Source: Enterococcus sp. BWB1-3
GTDB lineage: Bacteria; Bacillota; Bacilli; Lactobacillales; Enterococcaceae
NCBI RefSeq assembly: GCF_016745275.1
Contig: NZ_JADOEP010000015.1
Span: 42,063-106,062, forward strand
Direction: 5' to 3'
Length of the DNA stretch: 64,000 bases
The notes below the pieces were generated by a model. That model was not told where the DNA came from, did not search any database, and saw only the letters and a list, made by a program, of their open reading frames with translations. Shown piece after piece: positions 18,599 through 28,099 of this stretch; position 1 is the first letter of the stretch; each line of letters begins with the position of its first letter. A program made the position numbers and the translations under genes.

Positions 18599-20947
18599 AT
18601 GTCAAACGGAGTTATCGAGAAAGAAAAAAATATTGTAAATGTAGTAATGAATGGAAATGAGCGGATTCAGCGAATGAAAGATAATCTGTTTAAAGAAAAA
18701 AGACGGATATCATTGGAACGCGCGCTTTTCTATACCGAAAGCTATAAACAAACAGAAGGACAGCCTGTTATTATACGGCGTGCAAAAGCTGTGGAACATG
18801 TTATGAATCACGTAAAAATCAGTATTCGTGAAGGAGAACTTCTCGTTGGAAATCGAACTGTTCGTCCTCGCTCTGGAATTCTTTCTCCTGAAATGGACCC
18901 ATACTGGATTGTGAAAGAAATTGATACGATTGACATCCGCCCGCAAGATCAGTTTGAATTTACTGAAGAAGATAAAAGAATCTATCGCGAACAACTGTAT
19001 CCTTATTGGGAAGGCAGATCGATGAAGGATTTTATCACCAGTCAGATTACAGATGAAATCAATGATGCACTGAAAAAGGAAGTTTTCAAACTGAATCAGA
19101 CGGATAAAGGACAGGGTCATATAATTATGGATTTTCCGTCTATTCTGACTTACGGTATACAGCATTATATTCAACTTTTAGAAGAAAAAATGGCTGAGCA
19201 GCCTGAAAATGATTTTTTTAAAGCCGGACATATTCTCTTTAATGCCATGAAAGATCACTTTTTGAGATACAGTGCTCTTGCAAAAAGAATGGTCCAGAAT
19301 GAAACGGATGATACACGAAGAAAAGAATTACAAACGATCGCAAATATGTGTCTTAAGCTAAGTATAGAAAAACCGGACTCCTTTTATGAAGCACTCCAAT
19401 TATTATGGATGACAAGTATTGTTGGTCAATATGAATCAAATGCATCTTCGCTTTCACTCGGGAGAATGGATCAATACATGTATCCATTCTATGTGAAATC
19501 TCAAAAAGCTGGTATTTCGGAAGAATTTTTATATGAAGTACTGGGAGATTTTTACATTAAAACCAATGATGTTGTTTTGCTGAGGAGTGAGAGCAGTGCC
19601 AAGTGCTTTGCAGGATTTCCCACTGGATATACGGTTGTATTGGGAGGATTAAATGAGCTGGGACAGGCTTCTGTTAATCCATTATCCTATATCATGCTTG
19701 AGCTGTATCATGAAATTTTGCTGCCGCAGCCAAATTTATCTGTAAGAATGAATGAGCTTATTCCAAGGAAATTTTTATTAAAGACTTGTGAAACTATTCG
19801 TTTGGGTACGGGCATTCCCCAACTTTTTAATGATGAAGTGTGTATACCGGGATTTTTGAGCAAAGGGGTTTCACTGGATGATGCGAGAGATTATGCAACG
19901 GTTGGTTGTGTAGAAACGAGTATTCCGGGACGAACATACGGGCTTCATGATATTGCACTGTTTAATTTGTTGAGAATTATGGAGCTTAGTATGTATAAAT
20001 TGAGAAACAAGACTGATTTAACTTATGATGAATTGACGGAAGATATTAAATCCAGTATTTCTTATTATGTTGAATTAGTAGCAAAGGGCTCAGATATTGT
20101 GGATTTGGGTCATCGCCATTACGCGCCTACTCCATTTTTATCAGTATTAATTCAGGATTGTTTAATTAACGGGAAAGATGTAACAGAAGGCGGTGCACGG
20201 TATAATTTTTCCGGTGTACAGGGAATTGGAGAAGCAAATCTCAGTGATTCCATGTATGTAATCAAGAAAATGATTTTTGAAAACAAGGAAATGACTTTTT
20301 CAGAGTTGTTGAGCGGAATGGAAGCTAATTTTGAAGGAGATTATGCAATCCTTCAAAACCATGTGATTCAGGACTTTGATAAATATGGAAATGATAATGA
20401 TGAGATTGATGAAATTGCTGCTAAACTGTTTCGTCACTATGCGAAGGAGCTGGAAAAATATACGAATGTCCGTGGAGGGCAGTTTATTCCCGGAGCTTAT
20501 ACAGTTTCTGCACATATTCCTTTAGGAGAAGCAGTCGGGGCAACACCGGACGGAAGAAAGGCCCAGGAGCAGTTGGCTGACGGCGGTCTGTCGCCAATGG
20601 TCGGACGTGATCGACTGGGACCTACAGCAGTCTTGAAATCAGTCAGTAAGCTGGATAATTATCTGACTGTTAACGGCAGCCTGCTGAACTTGAAATTTCA
20701 GCCGAATACACTTAAAGGAAGACAGGGACTGAATAAATTTGCTGATTTTCTAATGGCTTATACAAAATTGAAAATTCAGCATGTTCAGTTCAATGTTCAA
20801 TCTAGAGAAACACTGCTTGCCGCACAAAAAGAACCAGAGAAGTACTCGGGGTTATTGGTACGTGTGGCTGGTTATAGTGCTTTCTTTGTTGATTTAAATA
20901 AGAAAATCCAAGACGATATTATCGCTCGTGTAGAGCATGAACTATAA
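18599..20947 (+). CDS. Glycyl radical enzyme of the PflD/YbiW group
   Basis: 782 residues with the radical-accepting Gly758 in RVAGYSAFF near the C terminus and the catalytic Cys437/Glu439 in VGCVETS. CVE is typical of C-O-cleaving dehydratase-type enzymes; pyruvate formate-lyase has two adjacent cysteines instead. So this is not a formate lyase. Its neighbours are a PTS, an activase and an FSA-type aldolase, the same set as E. coli frw/pflDC/fsaB. E. coli YbiW and PflD have been reported to open 1,5-anhydroglucitol- or 1,5-anhydromannitol-6-phosphate to 1-deoxyfructose-6-phosphate, so that reaction is my inference here. ATG 18599 follows AAGGAGGATT. The enzyme would be oxygen sensitive. Confidence 0.9.
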   Translation: MSNGVIEKEKNIVNVVMNGNERIQRMKDNLFKEKRRISLERALFYTESYKQTEGQPVIIRRAKAVEHVMNHVKISIREGELLVGNRTVRPRSGILSPEMDPYWIVKEIDTIDIRPQDQFEFTEEDKRIYREQLYPYWEGRSMKDFITSQITDEINDALKKEVFKLNQTDKGQGHIIMDFPSILTYGIQHYIQLLEEKMAEQPENDFFKAGHILFNAMKDHFLRYSALAKRMVQNETDDTRRKELQTIANMCLKLSIEKPDSFYEALQLLWMTSIVGQYESNASSLSLGRMDQYMYPFYVKSQKAGISEEFLYEVLGDFYIKTNDVVLLRSESSAKCFAGFPTGYTVVLGGLNELGQASVNPLSYIMLELYHEILLPQPNLSVRMNELIPRKFLLKTCETIRLGTGIPQLFNDEVCIPGFLSKGVSLDDARDYATVGCVETSIPGRTYGLHDIALFNLLRIMELSMYKLRNKTDLTYDELTEDIKSSISYYVELVAKGSDIVDLGHRHYAPTPFLSVLIQDCLINGKDVTEGGARYNFSGVQGIGEANLSDSMYVIKKMIFENKEMTFSELLSGMEANFEGDYAILQNHVIQDFDKYGNDNDEIDEIAAKLFRHYAKELEKYTNVRGGQFIPGAYTVSAHIPLGEAVGATPDGRKAQEQLADGGLSPMVGRDRLGPTAVLKSVSKLDNYLTVNGSLLNLKFQPNTLKGRQGLNKFADFLMAYTKLKIQHVQFNVQSRETLLAAQKEPEKYSGLLVRVAGYSAFFVDLNKKIQDDIIARVEHEL

Positions 20948-20961
20948 AAAGAGGGATATTC

Positions 20962-21750
20962 ATGAAGAATAAAGGCTTACTATTTAATATTCAGCGCTAC
21001 TCGATTCATGATGGAGGAGGTATCCGGACAATCGTATTTCTGAAAGGCTGTCCTTTAGCCTGTCCATGGTGTTCAAATCCTGAGTCAAGGTTGGCTGTTC
21101 AACCAACTAGTTGGGTAAAAAACGGCAAAAAGGAAACCGTGGGAAAATGGTATGATGTTGAAACAGTAGTTAATGAGGTGTTGAAAGATGAAATTTTCTA
21201 TCGAACTTCAGGAGGAGGCGTTACTCTTTCAGGCGGTGAGGTATTGATGCAGGCAGATTTTGCTGCAGAACTGCTGGCAGAGCTTCATGATTTGGGGATT
21301 CATACAGCTATTGAAACAACAGGATGTTTTCCAGTTGATCGTCTGGCAAAGCTTTTGCCTTATTTGGATCAGGTGTTATTTGACTTGAAATTAATGAATG
21401 CCGCAGATGCGAAGCGGGTAATTGGTCTGGATGTAAATACTATAAAAGAAAATTTTGAACTGGCAGCGGCATACCGTGATGAAATTGATCTGATACCTCG
21501 TGTTCCTTTAATTCCCGGTTATACAGCTGTCCAAAATAACTTGTTGGAGATAATTGACTATTTAAATCGCTTAGATATAAAAGAAGTGCACTTGCTTCCT
21601 TTTCACCAATATGGCAGCAGTAAATATGAATATCTGGGTTGGAATTATGAAATGAAAGACAGTGAGCCTCTTTCTAAAAAAACAATAACTGAAATTAGAG
21701 AACTGTTTGAGAATAATGGTATTCATCCAAATGTTGATGGACTGGAATAA
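20962..21750 (+). CDS. Glycyl-radical-enzyme activating protein (radical SAM, PflC-like)
   Basis: 262 residues with the radical-SAM cluster motif C30-x3-C34-x2-C37 (GCPLACPWC) and the GGE motif in LSGGEVL. It reductively cleaves S-adenosylmethionine to place the radical on Gly758 of the upstream enzyme. The gene starts 14 bases after that enzyme. The ferredoxin-like insert with two extra 4Fe-4S clusters, found in many dehydratase activases, is absent; after the CxxxCxxC loop the chain goes directly to the strand before GGGVTLSGGE. Confidence 0.92.
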   Translation: MKNKGLLFNIQRYSIHDGGGIRTIVFLKGCPLACPWCSNPESRLAVQPTSWVKNGKKETVGKWYDVETVVNEVLKDEIFYRTSGGGVTLSGGEVLMQADFAAELLAELHDLGIHTAIETTGCFPVDRLAKLLPYLDQVLFDLKLMNAADAKRVIGLDVNTIKENFELAAAYRDEIDLIPRVPLIPGYTAVQNNLLEIIDYLNRLDIKEVHLLPFHQYGSSKYEYLGWNYEMKDSEPLSKKTITEIRELFENNGIHPNVDGLE

Positions 21751-21958
21751 AAGGTATTTGGAAATTTTCTGTTGATGTCTCCTTGAATAGAACAAAAGAG
21801 CTCGAATCCATTTAGTGCACAAATGTGCACGTTTTGATAAGCTGCTGAGGATAACCTCTGATTTTACTGATTTTCGCAAACTTTCGTTGTGAGGATAAGG
21901 CTTCAGAGAGTTAGAGCTGATAAACTGAGGGTGTAAAAAAGAAAAGGAGTGACGTCAA

Positions 21959-22639
21959 TTGGAATTTATGCTTGATACAGCGAATTTAGAAGATATAAAG
22001 AAATATAAGGAGATTGTTCCGCTGGCAGGTGTTACCTCTAACCCTTCCATTGTTAAAAATGAAGGAAAAATAGTATTCTTTGAACACATGAAAAAAATTC
22101 GTACAATTATTGGTTCTGAAAATTCTCTGCATGTTCAAGTGGTCTCTCAGGATTTTGAAGGAATGCTGGCAGATGCTGATGCGATTTTGAAAAATATTGA
22201 TAAAAATGTTTATATTAAAGTGCCAGTGAATGAAGAAGGTTTGAAAGTAATCAAAGCGTTGAAGGAGAAAAAAATTAATGTAACTGCCACTGCTATCTAT
22301 ACTAAATTTCAGGCGTACTTGGCAATTGCCGCAGGAGCAGATTATATTGCCCCATATTTTAACCGAATGGAAAATTTGAATATTGATCCGTGCAAAAGTA
22401 TTGCTGAGATGGCTAAAGAAATTGAAAGGACCCGCAGTTCTACGAAAATACTGGCAGCCAGTTTTAAAAATGTTGGTCAGGTAAATAATGCTTTAGAATG
22501 CGGAGCGCAGGCCGCTACAATGGGAACAGATATTTTCAAACAGGCATTTGGCATGCCTTCCATTCAAAAGGCTGTAGACGATTTTACTGCTGACTGGGAG
22601 CAAATTTTTGGAAAAGGGATAACAATCGCTGATTTATAA
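21959..22639 (+). CDS. fsa: Fructose-6-phosphate aldolase / transaldolase-like (FSA family)
   Basis: 226 residues, the short FSA/TalC length rather than the longer TalB type. The N terminus [10 protein letters not shown] is classic, and Lys87 in YIKVPVN should form the Schiff base. The start is TTG 21959, with GGAG 9 bases upstream. In the proposed pathway it would split 1-deoxyfructose-6-phosphate into hydroxyacetone and glyceraldehyde-3-phosphate. The dehydrogenase GldA, which completes the E. coli pathway, is not in this window. The gene follows the activase after a 208-base gap, which may contain an extra promoter. Confidence 0.92.
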   Translation: MEFMLDTANLEDIKKYKEIVPLAGVTSNPSIVKNEGKIVFFEHMKKIRTIIGSENSLHVQVVSQDFEGMLADADAILKNIDKNVYIKVPVNEEGLKVIKALKEKKINVTATAIYTKFQAYLAIAAGADYIAPYFNRMENLNIDPCKSIAEMAKEIERTRSSTKILAASFKNVGQVNNALECGAQAATMGTDIFKQAFGMPSIQKAVDDFTADWEQIFGKGITIADL

Positions 22640-22685
22640 TGAACAGCTAAAAACTGAGTAAATAGAAGGCCAAAGCCTTTTCGAA

Positions 22686-22797
22686 GGAGTTGCTCCTGCA
22701 GTTACTCGTCGCAAAAAGAATTTTTGCTTTTGTACCGCCGTTTATTCGGGGGTAGATATGTAGAGAGTTTGGAACTTTGATTCTGTCCCAAACTCTT
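22686..22797 (+). repeat. Intergenic repeat, copy 2
   Basis: This is the gapless match to 17464-17575. Here the 3' part forms a clean terminator stem AGAGTTTGG...CCAAACTCT behind the aldolase gene. Confidence 0.8.
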
Positions 22798-22921
22798 CTG
22801 AGAAGGCTTTTTCTGTTTAACTGCCCGCAGTTCAATCTAGGCTAATAGTACTTTTGATACATTTGTAAGCTAAGGAAATGTACTGGTAAATTATTGTTCT
22901 GAAAAAAATGATAAAAAACGT

Positions 22922-22950
22922 TTGACAGTATAAAAAAAATCCTATATGAT
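22922..22950 (+). promoter_or_regulatory. Promoter of the Met T-box/metNIQ operon
   Basis: TTGACA (22922-22927), a spacer of 17, and TATGAT (22945-22950) make a near-ideal sigma-A promoter. Transcription would start near 22957. Confidence 0.85.
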
Positions 22951-22956
22951 ATTAAC

Positions 22957-23250
22957 CAACACTTAATAATTAAATTCGATGAAGAGAAGAGTAAGTTTGA
23001 GCGGTCTTTCAAGAGAGTCTCCATTTGGTGAAAGGAGATAAGACAGGATAGCTGAAGATGGTCTCAGAGGATAAGTTGTTGATAAGTAAGCAACTTCGGG
23101 CGGCACCCGATATCAATGCAGCAAGTTAGAAACTGACTTGTATTAGAGAAGAGACAGACGGATTTAAGTCACGTTTGTTTCAATGAAGGTGGTACCGCGG
23201 ATTATTCGCCCTTTTACTGTATTTGCAGTAGAAGGGCTTTTTCTTTTTTT
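22957..23250 (+). ncRNA. T-box leader 1 (probable Met specifier)
   Basis: The conserved T-box GAAGGTGGTACCGCGG is at 23185-23200. It is followed by a terminator stem GCCCTTTTACTG / CAGTAGAAGGGC with a long T run to 23250. Stem I features are visible upstream. The codon ATG at 23058-23060 sits in a GAAGATGG context that suits a specifier loop, so uncharged tRNA-Met should promote antitermination. This agrees with the methionine transporter genes downstream. The specifier assignment is inference from context. Confidence 0.85.
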
Positions 23251-23269
23251 AAAATGGAATAGAGGAGTG

Positions 23270-23596
23270 GAAAAAGAGGAAAAGAGTTTTATCAAATAAA
23301 TAATGAATGCATTGAGATGGAAAGTACAGATGGATTTTTATCAGACAGAGAGCCTGGGCAGCTGAAAACAGGTGATAAAAGACATGTGGAAAATGGCCAT
23401 TGAGCAGCATCCCGAGTGGAGACTTTCTTCATAAGGCGGTGACGGCAGCACCCGATATAGTGCAGAGGTATAAGTGATGAAAATCACCGTACCTGCAGAG
23501 GAGACTGCTGTGAAGCAGTGTCGAAAAGAGGTGGTAGCACGCAGAAGGCGTCCTCAAGTGTATAAGGAGTTTGTACATTTGAGGATGCCTTTTTTC
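23270..23596 (+). ncRNA. T-box leader 2 (probable Met specifier)
   Basis: A second complete T-box lies directly after the first. It has an AG-bulge-like CAGAGAGC near 23346, GAAAATGG with a candidate specifier ATG at 23393-23395, T-box AGAGGTGGTAGCACG at 23527-23541, and a terminator stem GGCGTCCTCAAGTGTA / TGTACATTTGAGGATGCC ending in a T run near 23595. Two successive termination decisions before metNIQ should give tighter control by methionine starvation. Confidence 0.85.
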
Positions 23597-23685
23597 GTTG
23601 AAGAAGAGCAGCTGAAAAAAGAATTGAACGGTGGAGCTGAAAATAAGCTTCATCAGTTTTGTAAAAAATACGTGAGGTGAAATCT

Positions 23686-24756
23686 ATGATTGAGTTGAAA
23701 AATGTGAGTGTGACATTTCAGGAAAAAAAGAAAAAAATAGAAGCGGTAAAGGAAGTTTCTCTGAAAATTGATAAGGGTGACGTGTTTGGTATTGTGGGGT
23801 ATTCAGGTGCCGGAAAAAGTACTCTGGTTCGTGTTATCAATTTGCTTCAGCGCCCAAATATCGGGGAAGTGATTATCAATCAGGAAAATCTTCTGAGCTT
23901 TTCACCAAGGAGGCTGAGAGAACAGAGGAAAAAAATCGGGATGATTTTTCAGCACTTCAATTTGATGAATGAACGGTCTGTGTTTGACAATATTGATTTT
24001 TCTCTGAAGTATTCAGGGTTAAATAAACAGGAGAGAAAGAGAAAAATAAACGAACTGCTGCAGCTGGTTGGGCTGGGGGAAAAACAGGAAGCCTATCCCA
24101 GCCAGCTGTCAGGAGGACAAAAGCAACGGGTAGCGATTGCAAGAGCATTGGCAAATGATCCGGAAATCCTGCTCTGTGATGAAGCAACAAGCGCTCTTGA
24201 TCCTAAAACAACGATTCAAATACTTGAATTGCTGAAAAAACTTAATCAGGAGCTGGGTCTTACCATCGTTTTAATCACTCATGAAATGCAGGTTGTCAAA
24301 GAAGTATGCAACCGTGTTGCGGTAATGGAAGATGGAAAGGTGATTGAGGAAAATGATATTGTAACAGTCTTCAGTGATCCCAAAGAAGAGTTGACGAAGG
24401 ATTTTATTCGAACTGCAGCACATATTGATCAGGCACTGCAAACCATCATTGAACACCCAACATTAACTAATTTGGCTGTTAATGAAGAACTTGTAGAATT
24501 GTCTTATGTTGGAGAGCAGACGAGTGAGCCGCTGATTGCCCAGCTGTTTAGTAAATATCATGTGATCACGAACATATTATATGGCAATGTAGAAATTGTT
24601 CAGCAGGTGCCGATTGGACGCCTGATTGTCGTTTTATGCGGCGAAGAAAATCAACGTGTGAAGGCCAGAGAGTTTTTGGCAGAGCAGCAGGTGAAGGTCA
24701 GCGTACTTGAAGAGATAAATCAGAATAAAGAAAAACGGAAATTACAGGTTATATAG
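23686..24756 (+). CDS. metN: Methionine ABC transporter ATP-binding protein MetN
   Basis: 356 residues. Walker [10 protein letters not shown] is near residue 38, the signature LSGGQKQR near 140, Walker [13 protein letters not shown] near 160, and a C-terminal NIL (ACT-like) domain occupies about residues 260-345. That domain binds methionine and inhibits import when the cytoplasmic pool is full. ATG 23686 follows GAGGTG by 6 bases; the GTG at 23677 lies in the ribosome site. It is first of metN-metI-metQ-amidohydrolase behind tandem T-boxes. Confidence 0.95.
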   Translation: MIELKNVSVTFQEKKKKIEAVKEVSLKIDKGDVFGIVGYSGAGKSTLVRVINLLQRPNIGEVIINQENLLSFSPRRLREQRKKIGMIFQHFNLMNERSVFDNIDFSLKYSGLNKQERKRKINELLQLVGLGEKQEAYPSQLSGGQKQRVAIARALANDPEILLCDEATSALDPKTTIQILELLKKLNQELGLTIVLITHEMQVVKEVCNRVAVMEDGKVIEENDIVTVFSDPKEELTKDFIRTAAHIDQALQTIIEHPTLTNLAVNEELVELSYVGEQTSEPLIAQLFSKYHVITNILYGNVEIVQQVPIGRLIVVLCGEENQRVKAREFLAEQQVKVSVLEEINQNKEKRKLQVI

Positions 24757-24767
24757 GAGGAGACGAG

Positions 24768-25448
24768 ATGCAGCAATTTTTACAAAACTATTTTCCAAAT
24801 GTCATTCAGCTTAAGCAGGAGTTTATCAATAGTACAATTGAGACGCTGTACATGGTATTTTGGACAGCTTTGGGAGCTGGAATTTTAGGAATTATCTTAG
24901 GGGTCATTTTAGTGACAACAGCTCCAAAAGGAATTTTTTCAAATCAGCTTGTTTACAATATTTTGGAGAAATTCATAAATGTTTGTCGTTCCATTCCCTT
25001 TATTATTATGCTGGCACTGATTCAGCCGATTACTCGTATGCTGACAGGAACGACAATCGGAACCACGGCAGCTCTGGTTCCATTAATTGTGGGAGTAACG
25101 CCATTTTTTGCCAGACAAATTGAAAATGCACTGCTGGAAGTGGATCAGGGGATCATAGAAGCAGCTGAAGCGATGGGCACCAGTCCTTTTGGCATCATTG
25201 TTCGAGTTTATTTGATTGAGGGTCTGCCCAGTATTATTCGGGTGTCAGCAGTAACAGTGATCAATTTAATCGGCTTAACGGCAATGGCTGGTGCTATAGG
25301 TGCCGGAGGATTGGGAAATCTGGCAATTACCAGAGGCTATAATCGATTTCAAACAGACGTGACTATTGCAGCAACGGTGATCATACTGATTTTGGTTTTT
25401 CTGAGTCAGTTTATCAGTAATTTATTAATAAAAAAAACATCACATTAG
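24768..25448 (+). CDS. metI: Methionine ABC transporter permease MetI
   Basis: 226 residues with five hydrophobic segments and the binding-protein-dependent permease (EAA) motif in EAAEAMGTSPFGII near residue 137. It starts 11 bases after metN behind AGGAGGAG. It pairs with MetN to import methionine delivered by MetQ. Confidence 0.95.
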   Translation: MQQFLQNYFPNVIQLKQEFINSTIETLYMVFWTALGAGILGIILGVILVTTAPKGIFSNQLVYNILEKFINVCRSIPFIIMLALIQPITRMLTGTTIGTTAALVPLIVGVTPFFARQIENALLEVDQGIIEAAEAMGTSPFGIIVRVYLIEGLPSIIRVSAVTVINLIGLTAMAGAIGAGGLGNLAITRGYNRFQTDVTIAATVIILILVFLSQFISNLLIKKTSH

Positions 25449-25464
25449 AAATGGGGACATAAAA

Positions 25465-26298
25465 ATGAAAAGAACAGTTAAATTTTTAGCAGCAATTGCT
25501 TTAGCAGGAATCGTATTGGCCGGATGTTCATCAGGAAGTGCCAAGATAGACAAAAATGAGGTAGTCAAATTGGGTGTGGTTGGTGCCAACAATGAGGTCT
25601 GGGAATCGGTAAAAGACCGGTTGAAGGAAGAAAATATTGAGTTGGAAATTATTGAGTTTTCGGATTATACGCAACCAAATGCTGCTTTGGCAGAAAAAGA
25701 AATTGACTTAAATTCATTCCAGCATCAGATATTTTTGGATAACTACAATACCGAACATAAAACGGATCTTGTTTCAATTGGAAATACAGTCAACGCTCCT
25801 TTGGGTGTTTATTCTGAGAAGTTAAAAGATATTGAAGACATAGAAAACGGCGGAGAAATTGCCATCCCAAATGATACAACAAATGGCGGGAGAGCTTTGT
25901 TATTACTGCAAAGTGCAGGATTAATAAAAGTTGATCCAGGAGCACAGCAGACTCCGACAGTTAATGATATTACGGAAAATAAGCGAAATCTGAAAATTAC
26001 TGAACTGGATGCCGCTCAAACTGCTCGTGTCCTTCAGGATGTGGATGCGTCAGTTATTAACAGCGGAATGGCTGTTGATGCAGGTTTTATTCCTACCGAA
26101 GATGCAATCTATCTAGAGCCGGTGGATGATACGTCAAAACCCTATGTGAATATCATTGTGGCGAGAAAAGAAGATGAAGACAATGAGCTGTATCAAAAAA
26201 TCGTCGATGCTTATCAACAGGATGAGACAAAAACGGTGATTGATGAAAGTACGAAAGGCTCAAGTATTGCTGCGTGGGAAACTTTTGGACGCAAGTAA
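25465..26298 (+). CDS. metQ: Methionine-binding lipoprotein MetQ
   Basis: 277 residues with signal peptide and lipobox VLAGC (Cys21), placing it on the outer membrane face. The body is the NlpA family, recognisable from VKLGVVGANNEVW and from the FSDYTQPNAALAEKEIDLNS region (residues about 72-91). It captures D/L-methionine or related compounds for MetNI. The gene is 16 bases after metI. Confidence 0.95.
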   Translation: MKRTVKFLAAIALAGIVLAGCSSGSAKIDKNEVVKLGVVGANNEVWESVKDRLKEENIELEIIEFSDYTQPNAALAEKEIDLNSFQHQIFLDNYNTEHKTDLVSIGNTVNAPLGVYSEKLKDIEDIENGGEIAIPNDTTNGGRALLLLQSAGLIKVDPGAQQTPTVNDITENKRNLKITELDAAQTARVLQDVDASVINSGMAVDAGFIPTEDAIYLEPVDDTSKPYVNIIVARKEDEDNELYQKIVDAYQQDETKTVIDESTKGSSIAAWETFGRK

Positions 26299-26330
26299 AC
26301 TAATGATTGAGGAAAATGGAGGAAGGAACT

Positions 26331-27524
26331 ATGAGTACAGCAGTGAAACAAAATATACGAGATGAAGTTCTGGCAGGAAAAGAGGAAGTAATCTCTTTAC
26401 GAAGATATTTTCATCAGTATCCAGAAGCCAGCTTAAAGGAATTTCAGACGATTAAAAAAATCAAAGAAGAGTTAACAAAACTCGGAATCTCTTATGTTGA
26501 AGTAGGAGAAACAGGAGTGCTTGGAACGATAGAAGGTAAAAAAGGAGCTGGTAAAACGATTTTACTGCGTGCAGATATTGATGCATTGGAATTGGAAGAT
26601 AAAACCGGGAAAGAGTATCAGTCTAAAAATCCGGGATTAAATCATGCCTGCGGACATGATGGACATGCTGCGGCTTTACTTGGAGCTGCCAAAATCTTAA
26701 AAAATCGTGAAAATGATTTTACAGGAAAAATTCTGTTGGCTTTTCAGCCGGCAGAGGAGATCGGGGCAGGAGCCTGCCAGTTTGTGGATGGCGGTTTTGT
26801 AGACGAGGTAGATCGTGTGTTTGGTATCCATCTGGATTCTAGTGTTGAAGTTGGTAAGTTAGTGGCAACAAAGGGACCGACGAATGCCTCCTGCGATATT
26901 TTTAAAATTGAAGTGGAGGGCTTCAGCAGCCATGTGGCACAGCCTGATGTCGGCAGAGATGCTGTATTGGCAGCTGCCAGCATTGTGGTTGAACTGCAGA
27001 AAATTGCAGCAAGAGAAGTTTCCCCTCTGGATACTGTTGTTGTCGGAATTGGTGTACTGAACGCCGGAACACGGTACAATATTGTTGCCAATCATGCAGA
27101 AATTGAAGGAACTGTTCGAACATTCAGCCATGAAACGAGGGCGTTTGTTTTAAAACGAGTGAAAGAAATTGCAGAGCAAATCGCAGCAGCCCATCGTACA
27201 AAAATCTCGGGATTTTCTATCTATGACGCAGCAGGACCGCTGATCAATGAAGAGGAGTCAACCCAGTTGGCTCAAAAGGTTGCAGCCGAAATTGTTGGAA
27301 TCGAAAATGTAATAACTGATAATCAAAAAAGTCTTGGAGCAGATGATTTTGCAGATTTCCTGAGTAAAGCTCCCGGCGTCTATGGACGGGTGGGGACTTG
27401 TAATTTAGAAAATCCAGATACTCAGTACGGCCATCACCATGAAAAATTTGATATCGATGAAGATGGACTGGCGTATGCGACAGAGTATCATGTGACGTAC
27501 GCACTAAGTTATTTAGCAGAGTAA
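26331..27524 (+). CDS. M20 family amidohydrolase (N-acyl amino acid deacylase type)
   Basis: 397 residues of the M20D peptidase/amidohydrolase family. Metal ligands are visible in HACGHDGH (near residue 108), QPAEE (near 144) and GIHLD, and dimerisation-domain motifs follow. ATG 26331 is preceded by GGAGGAAGG. As fourth gene of a metNIQ operon it probably releases methionine, cysteine or a sulfur relative from an N-acylated form imported by the transporter; the substrate is inference. Homologues linked to sulfur amino acid uptake (YxeP-like) support this. Confidence 0.88.
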   Translation: MSTAVKQNIRDEVLAGKEEVISLRRYFHQYPEASLKEFQTIKKIKEELTKLGISYVEVGETGVLGTIEGKKGAGKTILLRADIDALELEDKTGKEYQSKNPGLNHACGHDGHAAALLGAAKILKNRENDFTGKILLAFQPAEEIGAGACQFVDGGFVDEVDRVFGIHLDSSVEVGKLVATKGPTNASCDIFKIEVEGFSSHVAQPDVGRDAVLAAASIVVELQKIAAREVSPLDTVVVGIGVLNAGTRYNIVANHAEIEGTVRTFSHETRAFVLKRVKEIAEQIAAAHRTKISGFSIYDAAGPLINEEESTQLAQKVAAEIVGIENVITDNQKSLGADDFADFLSKAPGVYGRVGTCNLENPDTQYGHHHEKFDIDEDGLAYATEYHVTYALSYLAE

Positions 27525-27848
27525 AAGTTGTTCTCCTGACTAGAGTATTGGCCGAATTAAAACTAAGCTATGCTTCTAATTCAAGAAACGTGCAGCCAGT
27601 GCGGGAGCAACTCGGCAGAAAACGCCGAGTTCATCCCTGAATAGAGGCTCGCTCATCTAGGAGCATTAGCAGGATGGTATGCAATGCTCTGATGGGGATA
27701 AATTTGTCAAAATTTATTCCATATACAAAGAGATAGCTGTATAGGAACAGCATTCCTTTTTTAAACGGAGTTGACGCCTCCCGTAGTTACCTCTTTGAAA
27801 TAGAGTTTTCAAACAAGTCCTAATTCCTCGGAGCAGTTCAGTAAATAG

Positions 27849-27899
27849 AAAAATCAGCAAGACTTTTCTCGAATGAGGAGAGGCTTGTTGATTTTTTTA
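27849..27899 (+). terminator. Terminator of the metNIQ operon
   Basis: AAAAATCAGCAAGACTTTTCTC pairs imperfectly (about 17 of 20 positions, with G-T pairs) with GAGGAGAGGCTTGTTGATTTTT, then T residues. Confidence 0.7.
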
Positions 27900-28059
27900 T
27901 GGAAATAATTTTTGAGAAATACGACTATTAGAAACGAACTTCCTACCTAAAAAATAAGCAAAATATTGAACAATAATTTATAAAACTGCATAATTTAAAG
28001 AGAAAAGTATCGAAAAAAATGAAAAATTATTGATAAGGGCATAGGTCTGTCTAAACAAA

Positions 28060-28089
28060 TATGCCGATGACTTCTACAGCATCGGCATA
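28060..28089. terminator. Terminator of the Usp gene
   Basis: The stem TATGCCGATG / CATCGGCATA with a 10-base loop lies just beyond the minus-strand Usp stop codon. Confidence 0.7.
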
Positions 28090-28099
28090 AAATATTCAA

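Larger units (their letters stand above)
27525..28099. other. Gene-free region with repeat-like sequence and terminators
   Basis: No gene is visible. Around 27781-27830 the sequence GGAGTTGACGCCTCCCGTAG... recalls, loosely, the 112-base intergenic repeat. A terminator for the metNIQ operon is at 27849-27899, and a shared one lies at 28060-28089. Confidence 0.5.

Noticed and set aside
18599..20947. Pyruvate formate-lyase
   Set aside because: The active site has a single Cys followed by VE rather than the two adjacent cysteines of formate lyase, and the neighbours are sugar-phosphate genes.
23474..23680. 68-residue open frame upstream of metN
   Set aside because: It lies entirely over the T-box antiterminator and terminator of leader 2, and its composition follows the RNA structure.
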